From NCBI RefSeq assembly GCF_043290135.1, contig NC_134705.1:58530771-58594770 (forward strand): 64,000 bases of DNA, read 5' to 3'. A program made the position numbers and the translations under genes. This document shows positions 1-10,332 of the stretch, one piece after another (the first letter of the stretch is position 1; every line of letters starts with the position of its first letter). The stretch is from Rhipicephalus microplus (taxonomy: Eukaryota; Arthropoda; Arachnida; Ixodida; Ixodidae). Below the pieces are notes generated by a model that worked only from the letters and a program-made list of their open reading frames with translations, made no database searches and had not been told where the DNA came from.

Positions 1-1173
1 ACTCTCCCCCTTCCACATAAGAGCTGATCCTTTATCCCTGCCAGGAGCATTGTTCGCTGTAGGGGCTGTTCATAGTAGTTCCGAAACCGTGTGGGGAGGT
101 GAGCGGGTTGAGACTTGGGTGACAGCTGCCATTAGTGACATGTCCGTTTTCGGCAAGTGTAACATCACCTTCTCTAGATCACGGCGCGGCCGCTGGAAGC
201 GGACTTTTGTTAAAAAATTATTAAATTCATGATATTCCTTTAGTTTCTGCCTGAAAGGAAGGTTGTCTCTATCAATTTCAACACGCAGTCTATCAGTGTG
301 GCTGAAAATTATGGCGGCAGAAATTTTGTTCAGTACCTATATAAAACGCCCAGGCCAAAATTTAGTTGTGGTGTGGCAGTTGTGGTTTGATCTGCATACA
401 CAGATACAGAAAGGCCCAGAGGAAAGAGGGCATTTTTATTGCGATAGAACTTATATGGACACTCTCCGCTGCTTTGTACCGTTGGCGTGGGCGTCGGCGT
501 AAATGTCATGCACCGTATACATATTTATATATAAGAAAACGGAAGAAAAAAAAATCCAGAAAGAAAACATTCCGGCGCGCGGAATCGAACGTGGGAGCTC
601 TGCGTCATGAAAGCGAGGCGTTAACCACTGAGCCACACCGGAGCACATTCTTCACCGCTCAAACAGCAAGCTACTTAAACCTACCACTTACCGCTGCTCA
701 CGAGTATTTGGGGGGGGGGGGGGGGGGGCTTGTGTTCTGAGCATTACCAGCAAGATGGCGCAAAGAGCGCGCGTCGCCACATTGCGCGGCGGCGCCCGCT
801 CTAATCTACGCATATTTTGTTGGGCGAGATAAAGGCGATCTCGCGGCAGGGAGGAGGGGAAGGTCGTACGCTTTAGCTGGCCTCTGGCTTTACCTGGAAC
901 AATTCTGTTGAAGTTACCGGGTGCACAAAAATCACTCCAATCAATGCAGTCTCCGTTTGCGAAAAGCGCCCGCTTTTCAGACACAGCAAAGTAACAAATG
1001 AGATGCTTATTCGCGTGCATCCATACCTGTGTGTACGTTTTGTGCGTCATTTGTGCATGAGGAATGCAGGGCATGTTTTGATTTGCTTTTAATTCTGTGT
1101 GTGAGCCTTCAATTCATTGCTATCGCATTCATTGCTTTGCCTTTCCGGCAAAGCTATGACTTTTTTCAGACTA
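1..1173. other. Non-coding flank with tRNA-like repeat and G-tract
   Basis: I see no convincing coding exon here. Open frames are short and lack recognisable domains. The stretch holds a tRNA-like repeat (569-644), a 19-base G homopolymer (710-728) and a GC-rich patch around 750-900. Given the + strand terminal exon at 10192, this may be intron or upstream intergenic DNA of that gene. Confidence 0.5.
569..644 (-). repeat. tRNA-derived repeat fragment
   Basis: On the minus strand this reads as a degenerate tRNA. It has an A-box-like stretch (GTGGCTCAGTGGTTAACGCC) and a B-box (GTTCGATTCC), with ends GCTCCGG and CCGGAAT that pair imperfectly. The anticodon arm does not fold cleanly, so a SINE head or tRNA pseudogene is more likely than a working tRNA gene. 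Confidence 0.5.
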
Positions 1174-1785
1174 CAGTCAACTCTCGTTAATTCAAACTCA
1201 AAGGGATCTCTGAATTCTGTTTGAATTATCAGAAGTTCTCAGATGGTTGAAGTGACACCACACATTATGATTAGGCATTGATTTTATCACGTTTAAAACT
1301 TTTTTAGCATTTTTAAACCCTAACTGCACACAATGAACAAAAAGCAATGGTGTATGGTCCACAAGTTTATTGGCCATCTGAGAAATTGTGAATTGCCAAC
1401 TGCTTCTTTGCTATATGTGCCTTCAGTACAAACCCATGTATACCAGTTGTGAAGCATCTTGGTTTACTATGTGTGTGCTTCGTTTGAAACATTTGTTTAC
1501 TAGCAAAGCTTTTTTTCTTGAAGGCTTGAGACACTTATTTTTCATTTTTAGACTATTAGGATTATGAAGGTACATATATTTTGAAACATTAGTGGGAAAG
1601 CAGCAGATAATTTCTGGTGCGAAACCTCAAAAGGTATGAATTAATCGAGTGATGAAATTTGAATTAAGAGGCGTTAAAAGAATAGAATACATTGAAATAA
1701 TAGATAGCCAACCGAAAAATTTAATTTTTGTTTGAATTAACCGAAAGTATGAATTATCAGAGTTTGAATTATTGCAAGTCTACTG
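1174..1785. mobile_element. Tigger/pogo-type MITE, 612 bp
   Basis: The left end CAGTCAACTCTCGTTAATTC and the inverted right end (minus strand CAGTAGACTTGCAATAATTC, then AAACTC) form imperfect terminal inverted repeats, flanked by TA on both sides (1172-1173 and 1786-1787). CAGT...ACTG ends with a TA duplication are typical of the pogo/Tigger branch of Tc1/mariner. The interior is AT-rich, repeats the 'gaattatcag' motif and has no transposase, so it is non-autonomous. Confidence 0.65.
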
Positions 1786-3440
1786 TATTTAAGTTGGATT
1801 TTCGTTAACTGCTCTGTTACTGTATCATTATTTTAGCACCTTCTGTGTAGAAGAATTCATAGGCAGCTGTACTTTGCTTATATAAAAGGTCAAATTTCAC
1901 TGACCACAAAATTTTTGTCTTACAAGAAGTTGTAAATTTCTTCAACTTTTTCATATTCAGGTTTTAACATAAGGGCAATCTCATGTTACTGCTGGATGAA
2001 ATATTTCACAGTACCTTGTGTTGATTCGTGTGAGTACTTCATTGTACAAATTTGTGTTTGTTTGTTTAATGAACACAACATTTTTCTGTGAAAGTTATGC
2101 AAAGTTAGTGATGTTAATTGCACTATTTGGTATAAAATTCTCAGCCGAATTTTAATCCCTGCAAACAACGAAGTCTACACTGCACTAAGATTTTGAAAAA
2201 AGAAAGCTCATAGAAATTAATTAAATGTATATTGAAACAATGAGAACAGCTAGTGCTGTATTTTGTCATGTTGAAAATGAAACTTGTGAAGAGGTAAACT
2301 TGGCTCAAGGAAGTTGCATTTCTAGCTTATTTAAATACTTGAAATTTAGTTAAACATGAGCTCAGAGTCATTCTGCTTGCTTTATTCGATGGAGCCACAT
2401 TACAGCTTCAACAAGAAAGGGCTGTTGGCGGGAATCTTTCATCTGAGATTGACAGAGCTTGAATTTCATTTTGTGGATTGCAGTGTATTGTTATGCAAAA
2501 GAGTAGAAAAGACACGGACGTGTGAAACTTTTGTTGACCTTTGCATATCAGTCTGGCTCAGTAAGCAGAGCAATGATGTACCAAGCTGCACACGAAGCCT
2601 TATGGTGCTTCAGTTGGGCTATTGAGCGCATTCAATAGGTGAACGTGCTAATTATGCAGTTAACTACAATTCTTTTACGTACATAATGAAGGGTAACTAG
2701 TGCTTCCCCATGTAAATGTCTAACCGTTAACCCTTTTTTATTTTTCAACTGCTCACAAAGTTGAATCTTGGATGGATTTAATTGTAAGTGCAACTCCTAT
2801 ATTGATTGGGTGGACTGTGTCTTGGTGTCCCATGAGAGCACTATTGCAGTGACAGTGGCGAGCTGCACCAGCTAAATTTTGTTTTATGTGATGTTTATAA
2901 AGCCTCACAAAGAAAGTTTATCTTCAGTAGATGTCATGGAAGTGGCGTCATGTAGCCATATTTTAGCAGGATCGCACAATCCGCCAGGTACCATTCTGTC
3001 GTCTAAAAAGTCAAGTAAAGAAACTTCCGAGTGTCTCGGCTGGTCATCGCATACAGCCATTTTCTGTATGCAGCGTTCTCGCTTGCAATAAATGCTTCTA
3101 TAAATTTTTATAAATGCTTCAATAAATTTTTATCCAAGTTTGTACAAAACGTAGTAGAGCATGCGATTGTGAGGGCTCAGATTCGCTTTGGTAAAATATT
3201 TCTTGGGATGTGTTATGGCAACATTGAAATATTGACTCCATTAAAAGTGCAGCTGTTCAAGCTTGGACATCCCCATTAGTCTTCAACAGAAATTATCATC
3301 ATCATGAGTTGGCGTGTATTCTCTTTGTCTGCTTCATCATATGCTTCGCTCCCAGAACACAAGTGCCGATTTGTCCGGCGTGAGATGCAATATTTCTGAT
3401 GGGAGAGAAAAGGAAGAGAAATTAGGGACAAAAAAAAGTT
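1786..3440. other. AT-rich non-coding stretch
   Basis: No gene is supported. The longest frames (2356-2625 and 3031-3279 on +) show no motif, splice context or codon pattern that I recognise. It is probably intronic or intergenic. Confidence 0.5.
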
Positions 3441-3445
3441 TTTTT

Positions 3446-3524
3446 TTTGTGTGGCAGGGTTCTAATCTGCATACCCACGATCTGAAGGCAAGCGTCATAT
3501 ACACTCGGCTTTCTAGGCAGGGCA
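3446..3524 (-). repeat. tRNA-like repeat with A-rich tail
   Basis: On the minus strand there is a tRNA-like order: an A-box-like region (AAAGCCGAGTG), a possible anticodon region and a degenerate B-box (ATTAGAACCC), followed by an A-run. This suggests an old SINE or tRNA-derived retrocopy. The pogo-like transposon begins directly after it at 3527. Confidence 0.3.
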
Positions 3525-3580
3525 TACCGTAATTACTCGAATCTAACGTGCACCTTTTTTCCGGTTAAGCGAGTTCATAA

Positions 3581-3930
3581 ATGGCATGCGCGTTAGAATC
3601 GAGTACGAAAAAAAAATACGGTCATTCTATTGCCATCGGCATTTCCAAAATTTCCAAAACGGACGGAAATCGGGCCGCATCGCGGTCGTTCGGAGTTCCC
3701 AAAACGTGCGTGCGGGACTGGCGGAAACAAAAGCAGAAGATTGTCGACAGCAAAGCTTCACGCAAAGGCTTCAGTGGACCACAGCAGGGTCGGTTTCCGC
3801 AAATTGAAGAACTGCTCGGCGAGTGTGTACTTGAGCAGCGAGCGGCACAGCGGCCCGTGACGACAGAACTGCTCTAAGTGCGGGCTATGCAATTAGCCTT
3901 AGAAAAAGGTCTAACGCGGAGCCAGTTTAA
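3581..3930 (+). pseudogene. pogo-like transposase, N-terminal DNA-binding part
   Basis: The frame reads a pogo/Tigger/CENPB-type helix-turn-helix: NGNRAASR-like (here DGNRAASRSFGV), then VRDWRKQK, a GPQQGRFP block and ELLGECVLEQRA. This is the order seen in the N-terminal HTH and CENPB-type DNA-binding region of pogo transposases. An in-frame TAA near 3875 is followed in the same frame by VRAMQLALEKGLTRSQF, so the stop is a nonsense mutation and not the protein end. The frame runs into the insertion at 3931 and resumes at 7349. The ATG at 3581 is usable but lies close to the inverted repeat. Clearly a decayed gene. Confidence 0.75.
3926..3930. repeat. Target-site duplication TTTAA (left)
   Basis: TTTAA at 3926-3930 is repeated at 7344-7348 on the other side of the nested transposon. 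Joining the pogo reading frame across one copy restores SQF-KAS-RCW, so the pre-insertion site contained a single TTTAA. Confidence 0.75.
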
Positions 3931-4794
3931 GGGGGGACGTGGGTACTAAAATTTTGTTTTTATTTTTTGCTCAATCTTAACCAAACTTCACTACCTAAGC
4001 TAGTTTTTCATGCTGATTTCAAATCTCTAATTTGTTTAATATTTCAAGTGGTTTAAAAATTATGAAGGTCTGAATCTTTATTAATTGCGTACTTCTTACA
4101 GGACTTCTTGGCAATTTATTCTTGCTAAATCCAAAAAGTGAATGCATAATCCCAATGCTGGAGGCTTGCTGTAAGAGGTGATGCTATTTTTATCCATTTG
4201 AAGGCATTTTATAAGCAAGAAAACGGACGAACACTTATGGTCACTTTAATACAATAATTTCTCTCACTAGAATCTTCAGTGGTAATTTTTGAAGTGATGC
4301 TAGAGAAATAGAAATAGCATCACCCCCTAGATCATGTCAAGGCAAATAAAATGATACCAACTTTGTCGCATTCACTCAAGTTTAACATAGGAAAAGCCCC
4401 CGTAAGGCCGAGTGCAATGTTCAAAAACATCGAACTGAGAAAAACGCGTTTGAAGTTTCTAGCAACTTTAACTTTTGCTAAAGTGAAGCTACATTGATAT
4501 TAATGACATCATTCTGTAGCTCTATATTATAGGATAAATGGCCATGCTAAATTTCACTGTACCCACCTAGAATACTGCTCACAGCTTTTCTAGAACTATA
4601 AAATAGTCATTGACTCAGCATGAGAATTATTTTTTTACTTTGTGGTCGTTTAAGTGCCTTGCAAGTGAAAGGAACACAAAAATATCATGTAATATTGTCG
4701 TCCTTGGATAGAAAATAGATTTACGCAATGTTTAGGTCTAAAACCAAGAATATTTATTTTTGCAAAAATTCTCACTATTTGCCATCATGACTGT

Positions 4795-6783
4795 TTACAG
4801 GAGACCAGGGCTGTAAGCAGAGTCCCCTGCTGGCTTGTGGCGCTTTGAAAGTCTTTCCTTTATTGAACTGCTGTCGAGATGCTCTCTTCGTGATTTTTGC
4901 AGCCTGCCCTTGTTCTTCTCAAGGCTGCGACGCACCAAGTTATTGCCAGCACTGTAGCCCAGCTTCTCGGCAATTTCCACGTTGCTCTTAGTTGTGCCTT
5001 GGCTGAAGAGGCTGATGGCTTCGGCAACTGCCCTTTCAATGCTCCGCAAAGATGCATGCTGAGTTTTGGGGGCCTGCTGCCAGATCATAGCGTGCAGGCT
5101 CTCACTTGGGTTCTGGGTGATCCCATCGCTGCACCTTTCCAAGAGGGCATTGTCACTTGGCCGCCTAAACACAGGCTCCAATGCCTCAGTTACGAAATCA
5201 GGCAGGCTGTCCTTGTGTGGTGGCGGCTTCTCATTTTTCGCAAGAGCTCTCTAAAATTTGCACCAGGATTCAGGGCCTTCAGGGCAAAGGTCATGCTTTG
5301 GTGCTTCGTCAGTTGAAGACATGTGGTTCAAAGTTGCTAGAACAGCCTTCTGCATATCTGGAACATCGTTCCTGTGGCTTCTCAAGGCGTAGCCATAGTA
5401 TGAAGTGATCTTCTTTATCTTTTGTTGCGTAAGTCCGCCCTTTCCACCAAGTGAGCCACCTTAAGCTTTTTTTTTTTCTCTACAAGGGTACGTAAGGCAG
5501 CTCCCATACGCTTGTGTACATGATTTATGCAGTCCTTTTTGGCCACCTTTATGAAGCCGTACACCTCTTTTTCTGTGAGTGCATGGAATGCCCTGCTGTC
5601 ACCGTCCGACAGCATTGTCGTATAATGAAGCTTGTGCTTTTCAAGTGAATGCTCAAAGAAGCGAAGTGCTGCCTCCACTTCCATCTGGCCGCATTACCAT
5701 CAACATTCTTCTGGCACAGAGGGGCATGCTAAATGAGCCAGGCAGAATGTCCTGCTTCTCCTTCCTTGGGTCCTGTGGTGCCAGCCAGGCAAAAGTTCGA
5801 TAGCATGATATGGTCTATCACGAGGCCACTATACATCTCAACAATGCAGCCAATACATGTATATGCGAGCTATGTCTACGCGTAAGCCAGATGCCGTCAT
5901 AAATAAAGTCAACGTTCCCGGGCGCGTTGCCGAACTCCGCATAGAGCTCCTTGACCCGAGCAACGCTCGCCGCTTCGCATTCGGCAGCAGTCGCACAGCA
6001 GGCTTCTTTCATTATATTGATGTGGCTTTGGTAACTCTTGTGGTGAAGCCCTCGATGCGAAATATTCATCCCGGTGAAGCAGTCCGACAGAGACGTTGCC
6101 CCCTTGCCGATACTGTTGATGGCCTTCATGGCACGCATATTAACATCAAACGGCCTTATTTTGGCGTCGGTCTCGTCGGCTATACGTGGGGACGAAAAAC
6201 GCTCTTCGCGAAAGTCACAACTGCCGCACGTGACTATGAGCTTTGAACACAGCCCATACTCTTTCTTGGCCTTTGAAATAGTGACGCTTCTTTCACCGCA
6301 TTCTAGGCACGCGACAAGTCCAAATAACGAGCGTATCGCCGTCAGATCAACAATAACAAATTTTGTCCCGTTTTCTTTGCCACCATCCTCCAAATCAATA
6401 TCTAGTAACTCGAACTTACGTTCCGTCGCGCACTGCGATGCGAGTGATGCCTTCGTGCCCGCTGCATTTCTCGCGCACTCAGCAAACTCATCCGCCGAAT
6501 AAAACCCCGTGCCAATGCAGTCTAGGATGCTGCTGGAAGTGCAATATGACGATCCGACGACGACACAATCCGATGAGGTGCTGCAAGGCACAGGAGAGTG
6601 CATCGCTTCAGACACAAGCAGCCGCAGCTGCGCGCCGTCGTCGGAATGCGCCGCTTCGGCGGCATCGGGCGAAATCGGCTGCACGTTGTCGGCTGCTTTC
6701 TCCTGGCGGGCGTTCCACAGGCGCCTCCGTTTCTTGCCGTATGCTTGCCGCGTCTTCTTCTTTAAACGAGCGTCTCCAATCAT
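4795..6783 (-). pseudogene. Decayed Mutator/Kolobok-like transposase
   Basis: Three consecutive minus-strand blocks in changing frames give one transposase. Block 1 (6783 to about 5860) starts at an ATG giving MIGDARLKKK and a basic tract, then cysteine pairs (CLECGERS, VTCGSCDF) and VDFIYDGIWLTR. Block 2 (5684-5415) contains LSDGDSRAFHAL and DCINHVHKRMG. Block 3 (5181-4795) contains SDGITQNPSESLHAMIW and PKTQHASL. Between blocks the protein can still be followed in other frames (for example IDHIMLSNFCLAG near 5800, with a stop soon after). It therefore has at least two frameshifts and several stops. The conserved SDGxSR and NESLH-like motifs are typical of the arthropod transposase family. 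Non-functional. Confidence 0.7.
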
Positions 6784-6859
6784 GCCGGCAAAAGACGGAA
6801 AGTCAGTTCGTCGGTCGCGTAGCACAAGTAGGCACGTGCGGGAAGCAGACGAACAATGT

Positions 6860-7115
6860 GCGCGAACGGGAACCGGCAGCCGACGAACAATATACAAAAA
6901 AAAGCGCGGGCAACTTTGGCCACATCAGCCAATGGGAAGCGAGGAACAGGGGGCTCGCCTGGTGCGCGCGCGCTCCGGCCAATCAGCGGTCCGGAAGGGG
7001 GCTTTGGAAAAGGGTCGAGGGCAGCAGTTCTATTTAAGCGACGCGATTTTGAAGGGTGGCAAAATGCGCACAAAGGAATCAGCTTCAAAACAAGCCCAAG
7101 ATGGCGGCGATTGGC
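6860..7115 (-). promoter_or_regulatory. Promoter-like region of the nested transposon
   Basis: This CpG-rich block lies just upstream of the transposase start at 6783. It has two CCAAT boxes on the + strand (6929-6934, 6979-6985), an A/T-rich TATA-like motif (7031-7038) and a perfect YY1-type motif AAGATGGCGGC (7099-7109) followed by ATTGG. The arrangement suggests the transposase promoter. Activity is inferred only. Confidence 0.35.
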
Positions 7116-7343
7116 CAACTGCCTCGCCGGCGGCGCGCGCGGGAAGTTTGAACGAATTTGACCTGCCATGGGTTGTTTTGCGGCTCCCGTGGTGACTTCA
7201 TAATCAATTTTAATCCATTTACTGATCGAATTCAGCGTTCACAGTTTTAGGACACGTTTTATAGGTCTAAAAATTTCAAATATCGCATTTTCTCAAAATT
7301 GACTTTTTGGCCATTTTTCACCATTCTAAGACCCGCGTCCCCC

Positions 7344-7348
7344 TTTAA
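7344..7348. repeat. Target-site duplication TTTAA (right)
   Basis: Matches 3926-3930 and marks the right edge of the nested transposon. Confidence 0.75.
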
Positions 7349-7762
7349 AGCGAGCAGGTGCTGGCTAACTAACTTTATGAAGAGGAAAGGCTTTTCCCTC
7401 CGAAGGTGAACGGGCATATGCGAAAAGTTTTGCGGAGGAGTACGATGAAAAGCTTCACAGTTTTCAGAGATTCGTCCTAAACTTGCGGCACAACGGCTAC
7501 CTGTTTGGGCAAATCAAGAATGCCGATCAGATGCTTCTTTACTTCGACATGCCTGGCACCACACCCGTCGAGAAGAAGGGGGCGAAGGAAGTTCGCGTGC
7601 TGACATCGGTCCACGGTAAAACTACTGTGACGGCAATGCTGTGTTACACATCAGATGGGCACAAGCTTCCCCTGTACCTCATATTTAAATGGAAGACGCT
7701 CCCGAAAGGAGTTGTTTTTTCGAGTGGTGTGATCGTGCGGGCCAGTGAAAAAAATGGGTGCG
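7349..7762 (+). pseudogene. pogo-like transposase, central part
   Basis: Continues the frame of 3581-3930 after the insertion: CWLTNFMKRKGFSLRR, then FVLNLRHNGYLFGQI and NADQMLLYFDMPGTTPVEKK with GAKEVRVLTSVHGKTTVT, LPLYLIFKWKTLPKG and a final VRASEKNG. YFDMPG contains the first catalytic Asp of the DDE/D domain. The remaining catalytic part is missing, because the frame runs directly into the right terminal region. This confirms an internally deleted, inactive copy. Confidence 0.75.
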
Positions 7763-8044
7763 CATTGCAATTGATGTCTTACTTTTTTTTTTTTCGTCGT
7801 GGAAATCGGGTGCGCGTTACAATCGAGGGCGCGGTAGAATCAAGTAAATACGGTAGTGTAGCCTTGTGCAGTACAGCATAGCAAGGAAGTGGACAAGGTA
7901 AACTGTTGAGAAGGATGTAGAAGAGTTGGGGAGAGAGTAACGTGCAGCATTTCCTTGCATAGTATAGCGAGGGGGTTGGATAAGACCATGAGACTGATGA
8001 GAAGGAAAATAAGGGAAAGTGAAGCATATATATCATGGCCTTAA

Positions 8045-8561
8045 GACTTTCAGAAAGCTCCAACCAATAAATGGGTTTATTTCCCCGCTTTCAAAACCAA
8101 CTTCGTTCCTTATTCAGGGGGAGTGACAGCGAAGATGTTGAGGTGTACCTTTCAACTTCACCTGGGAAGAAGTAAAGAATGAGTGTCTTTTTTGATGGGG
8201 ATATCGTTAACGGGGTTGTAGTTGCTGTGGTTGCATAGGGTTGACGGGCTGGGGGATGGCCAAGGACGGAGACTTACATCTGTTTACGTTCGCGGACTAA
8301 CAGCAAGAAGGGCAAGCGGAACTGAGAACTCCACAGTCCCAGGCAGCCTCCAGCCCATCAACCCCACGCAACCGCAGCAACTACGACCTCCTCAACATTC
8401 TCGCCTTAAAAAAAGACGGGCCTACTTCTCCCCAGTGGGGCCCTCAAAGAAGTTAGGAGTTGCACCTCAACACCTACGTGTCACTCCCCCTGAATATGGA
8501 ACCGAGTTGGTTTCAAAACGTTGGGTAATAAACCCATTTTCGTTGGAGCTTTGTGAAAGTC
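8045..8561. mobile_element. Foldback element with ~195-bp inverted arms
   Basis: The left arm starts GACTTTCAGAAAGCTCCAAC and the right arm, read on the minus strand, starts GACTTTCACAAAGCTCCAAC. Similarity runs about 195 bp inward, including ATTCAGGGGGAGTGACA and GTAGTTGCTG(T/C)GGTTGC, around a loop of about 100 bp. TTAA flanks both ends (8041-8044, 8562-8565). There is no protein-coding content, so it is a non-autonomous foldback or MITE. The superfamily is unresolved. Confidence 0.7.
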
Positions 8562-9062
8562 TTAATTACTGAACCAAACAAGCAACTCTATCAAAATGTT
8601 AAACTTTAAATATCATAGTCTTGTATAGTGTAATACAGCAGAGCTAAAGAAGGGAAGTGAGGGTGATGAGGGAAAAGTGAAGCATAGAATATAGCATAGC
8701 AGTGTACAGTATAGCAAGAGTGGGAGAGGGAAGTGTGGGTAAGGGAAGAAAGAATAAAAAGGAGAGGGTACAGCATAGCATAGCCTTGTTTAGTGTAGTA
8801 TAGCAAGGGGTGGTCAAGGAAAGTAGAGGTGAGGAAAGAGCGAATGAAGAAGGGCAGAGGGTACCGCATAGCATAGCCTTGTTTAGTGTAAGTATAGAAA
8901 GGGGTGGGAATGGAAAGTGGGGGTGAGGAAGGAGCGAATAGAGAAGGGCAGAGGGACGTTGGGAAATAAACCCATTTTTTGGTGGAGCTTTTTAAAAGTC
9001 CTAATTATCAAACCAGACAAGCAACTCTATCAAAATGTTAAACTTTAAATATCATAGCCTTG
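8521..9062 (+). repeat. Direct duplication of ~100 bp, offset ~435 bp
   Basis: The segment 8521-8622 (outer right arm of the foldback element plus flank, with CTCTATCAAAATGTTAAACT) recurs at about 8957-9062 with few changes. The duplicated flank shows that the foldback end and its neighbour were copied together after insertion. Confidence 0.65.
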
Positions 9063-9160
9063 TTTAGTATAGCAAGGGGTGGGAAATGAAGTGAGGGTAT
9101 GAAAGATTGAAGATAGTAAAGCATAGCATAATTATGTACAGCAAGGTGGGAGGTAAGTTA
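8612..9160 (+). repeat. Degenerate ~90-100-bp repeat (AGCATAGCCTTGT family)
   Basis: Units begin AGCATAGCCTTGTTTAGTGT and continue with a purine-rich stretch (GGGGTGGgaaAGGAAAGTGA and similar). Clear adjacent units lie at about 8770-8867 and 8868-8953, with weaker ones around 7855-8030, 8690 and 9050-9150. An inverted member lies at 36010-36180. No coding capacity. Confidence 0.55.
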
Positions 9161-10191
9161 AGGTGAAGAGGATGGAAACGCCACCAGCCTTACGGTTTTC
9201 ACGGTCTTCACATCCCTGTAGTGCGTAGCTGTGCCAATTTTTTTTACCTTCTAAACGGGCCCTAGTTCTGCTTTAACTAAGTATAAGGGGCAGGTACTAG
9301 CACGCCTGTCATGAACACTCTCTGGTAGTAGTGAGGTAGGCGGAATAGTGAGAACATGTATGGTGCATTATAATGTGGCAGACTTGTGTTATTGGCCCCC
9401 CATTCACGTTGTGGACCACTGACACCTGAAACGTAAGCCTGAACTGAAAAGTGTTCTGCAATCACACTTTTTAGGAATTGGAAAGGCACCTGCTCTAGTG
9501 CTACCAACTTGCATGAGGTAGCATTCAGGCTCTGTTATTGGCTATTTTTAAAAGCCATAATTAACTTTCATCATGGTAGATATAGTGCATAGACAGTTTG
9601 CACTGATTTCGTCTTTAGCATGTCATGATAGGGGCAGCAGCATGCTGAGGTGGCAAAGCTGTTTGCACCTTTGGTTCTAGCACCATTATTCATTTAACCA
9701 GATCTGTGACATAAAGGCAGTTTACCTGTAGAAGTGACTGCAGTGATGTTGTATTTAAGGCCCAGTACGATAAAGAACTGCGATTGTTTAGTTCCACATT
9801 GGGCACTTGCTTCTAGCAGTAATATTAATGTACCAGAGACTGAAGTGTTCTTGATGCTTATGTGCTTAAGTGTCATTTACATGGCCTAAAGTGACCTGAT
9901 TCTGAGTCATGTCTTGCACATATGAAATATCTGTTTTTGTCCTTTGCAGTATCACTGTTGCACCTTGTGTTTGTTCCTTTCAGGCTTGCACTGTATGTGG
10001 AATATTGCAGTCTGTTCAGTAATCGAATGCCATGAAACCTATCCACATAGTGATATTGGCACTCCTGTTTAGAATATCGCAGGTACAATATTAAAAAAGG
10101 GGCAAAGAAATTCACTGTGAAACAGGCATGCAAATAATCACCATGTTCACCGTTTCAGAACTCTGACTTCTTTGTTTGTGCATGCCCGCAG
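9160..10191. other. Probable intron upstream of the terminal exon
   Basis: No repeat or coding exon is recognised. It ends in a pyrimidine-rich acceptor (CTTCTTTGTTTGTGCATGCC then CGCAG at 10187-10191) leading into the coding exon. Confidence 0.5.
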
Positions 10192-10332
10192 GAGCAGCAC
10201 AGGAAGGCCAGCCTCGAGCACCAAGTCCGGCAGCTGCAGCAAGAGAACCACCGTCTGCACGAACAGTCCGAGACTGCAAGCGCCCAACTGCGCCGTTTCG
10301 CAGACTGGTTTTTCGGACCCTCCGACACGTAG
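10192..10332 (+). CDS. Terminal exon, SIPA1-like RapGAP C-terminus (partial gene)
   Basis: After the acceptor CGCAG the frame reads 46 residues to TAG at 10330-10332. The first part is a coiled coil with heptads: LEHQVRQLQQENHRLHEQ. The end is AQLRRFADWFFGPSDT. From memory of the family, SIPA1L1-3 (Rap GTPase-activating, PDZ and coiled-coil proteins; SPAR in neurons) end in a leucine-zipper coiled coil followed by a (K/R)FxxWFF tail, so this is probably the last exon of a tick SIPA1L homologue. Catalytic and PDZ exons would lie upstream, outside the window. The upstream exon must end in phase 0 relative to GAG. Another coiled-coil protein cannot be excluded without a search. GC content is higher than in the flanks. 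Confidence 0.6.
   Translation, partial: EQHRKASLEHQVRQLQQENHRLHEQSETASAQLRRFADWFFGPSDT

Larger units (their letters stand above)
3931..7343 (-). mobile_element. Kolobok/Mutator-like DNA transposon, 3.4 kb
   Basis: The left end GGGGGGACGTGGGTACTAAA and the inverted right end GGGGGACGCGGGTCTTAGAA make imperfect inverted repeats of about 20 bp. The element is flanked by TTTAA (or TTAA) duplications. The interior carries a decayed transposase on the minus strand (6783 to 4795), with a CpG-rich promoter-like region upstream of it. A TTAA-containing duplication and G-rich termini fit the Kolobok superfamily. The protein resembles the arthropod family often labelled 'Mutator-like transposase domain'. 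The superfamily is therefore an inference. The 850 bp on the left (3931-4794) is non-coding. Confidence 0.7.
3527..7853 (+). mobile_element. pogo/Tigger-like DNA transposon, interrupted
   Basis: The left end CCGTAATTACTCGAATCTAA and the inverse of the right end (CCGTATTTACTTGATTCTAC) form terminal inverted repeats, flanked by TA at 3525-3526 and 7854-7855. Transposase fragments lie on the + strand at 3581-3930 and 7349-7762. A 3.4-kb second transposon sits between them at 3931-7343. Without the insert the copy is only about 0.9 kb. A full pogo-like transposase would need about 1.5 kb, so the catalytic region was already internally deleted. It is non-autonomous and dead. Confidence 0.75.
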
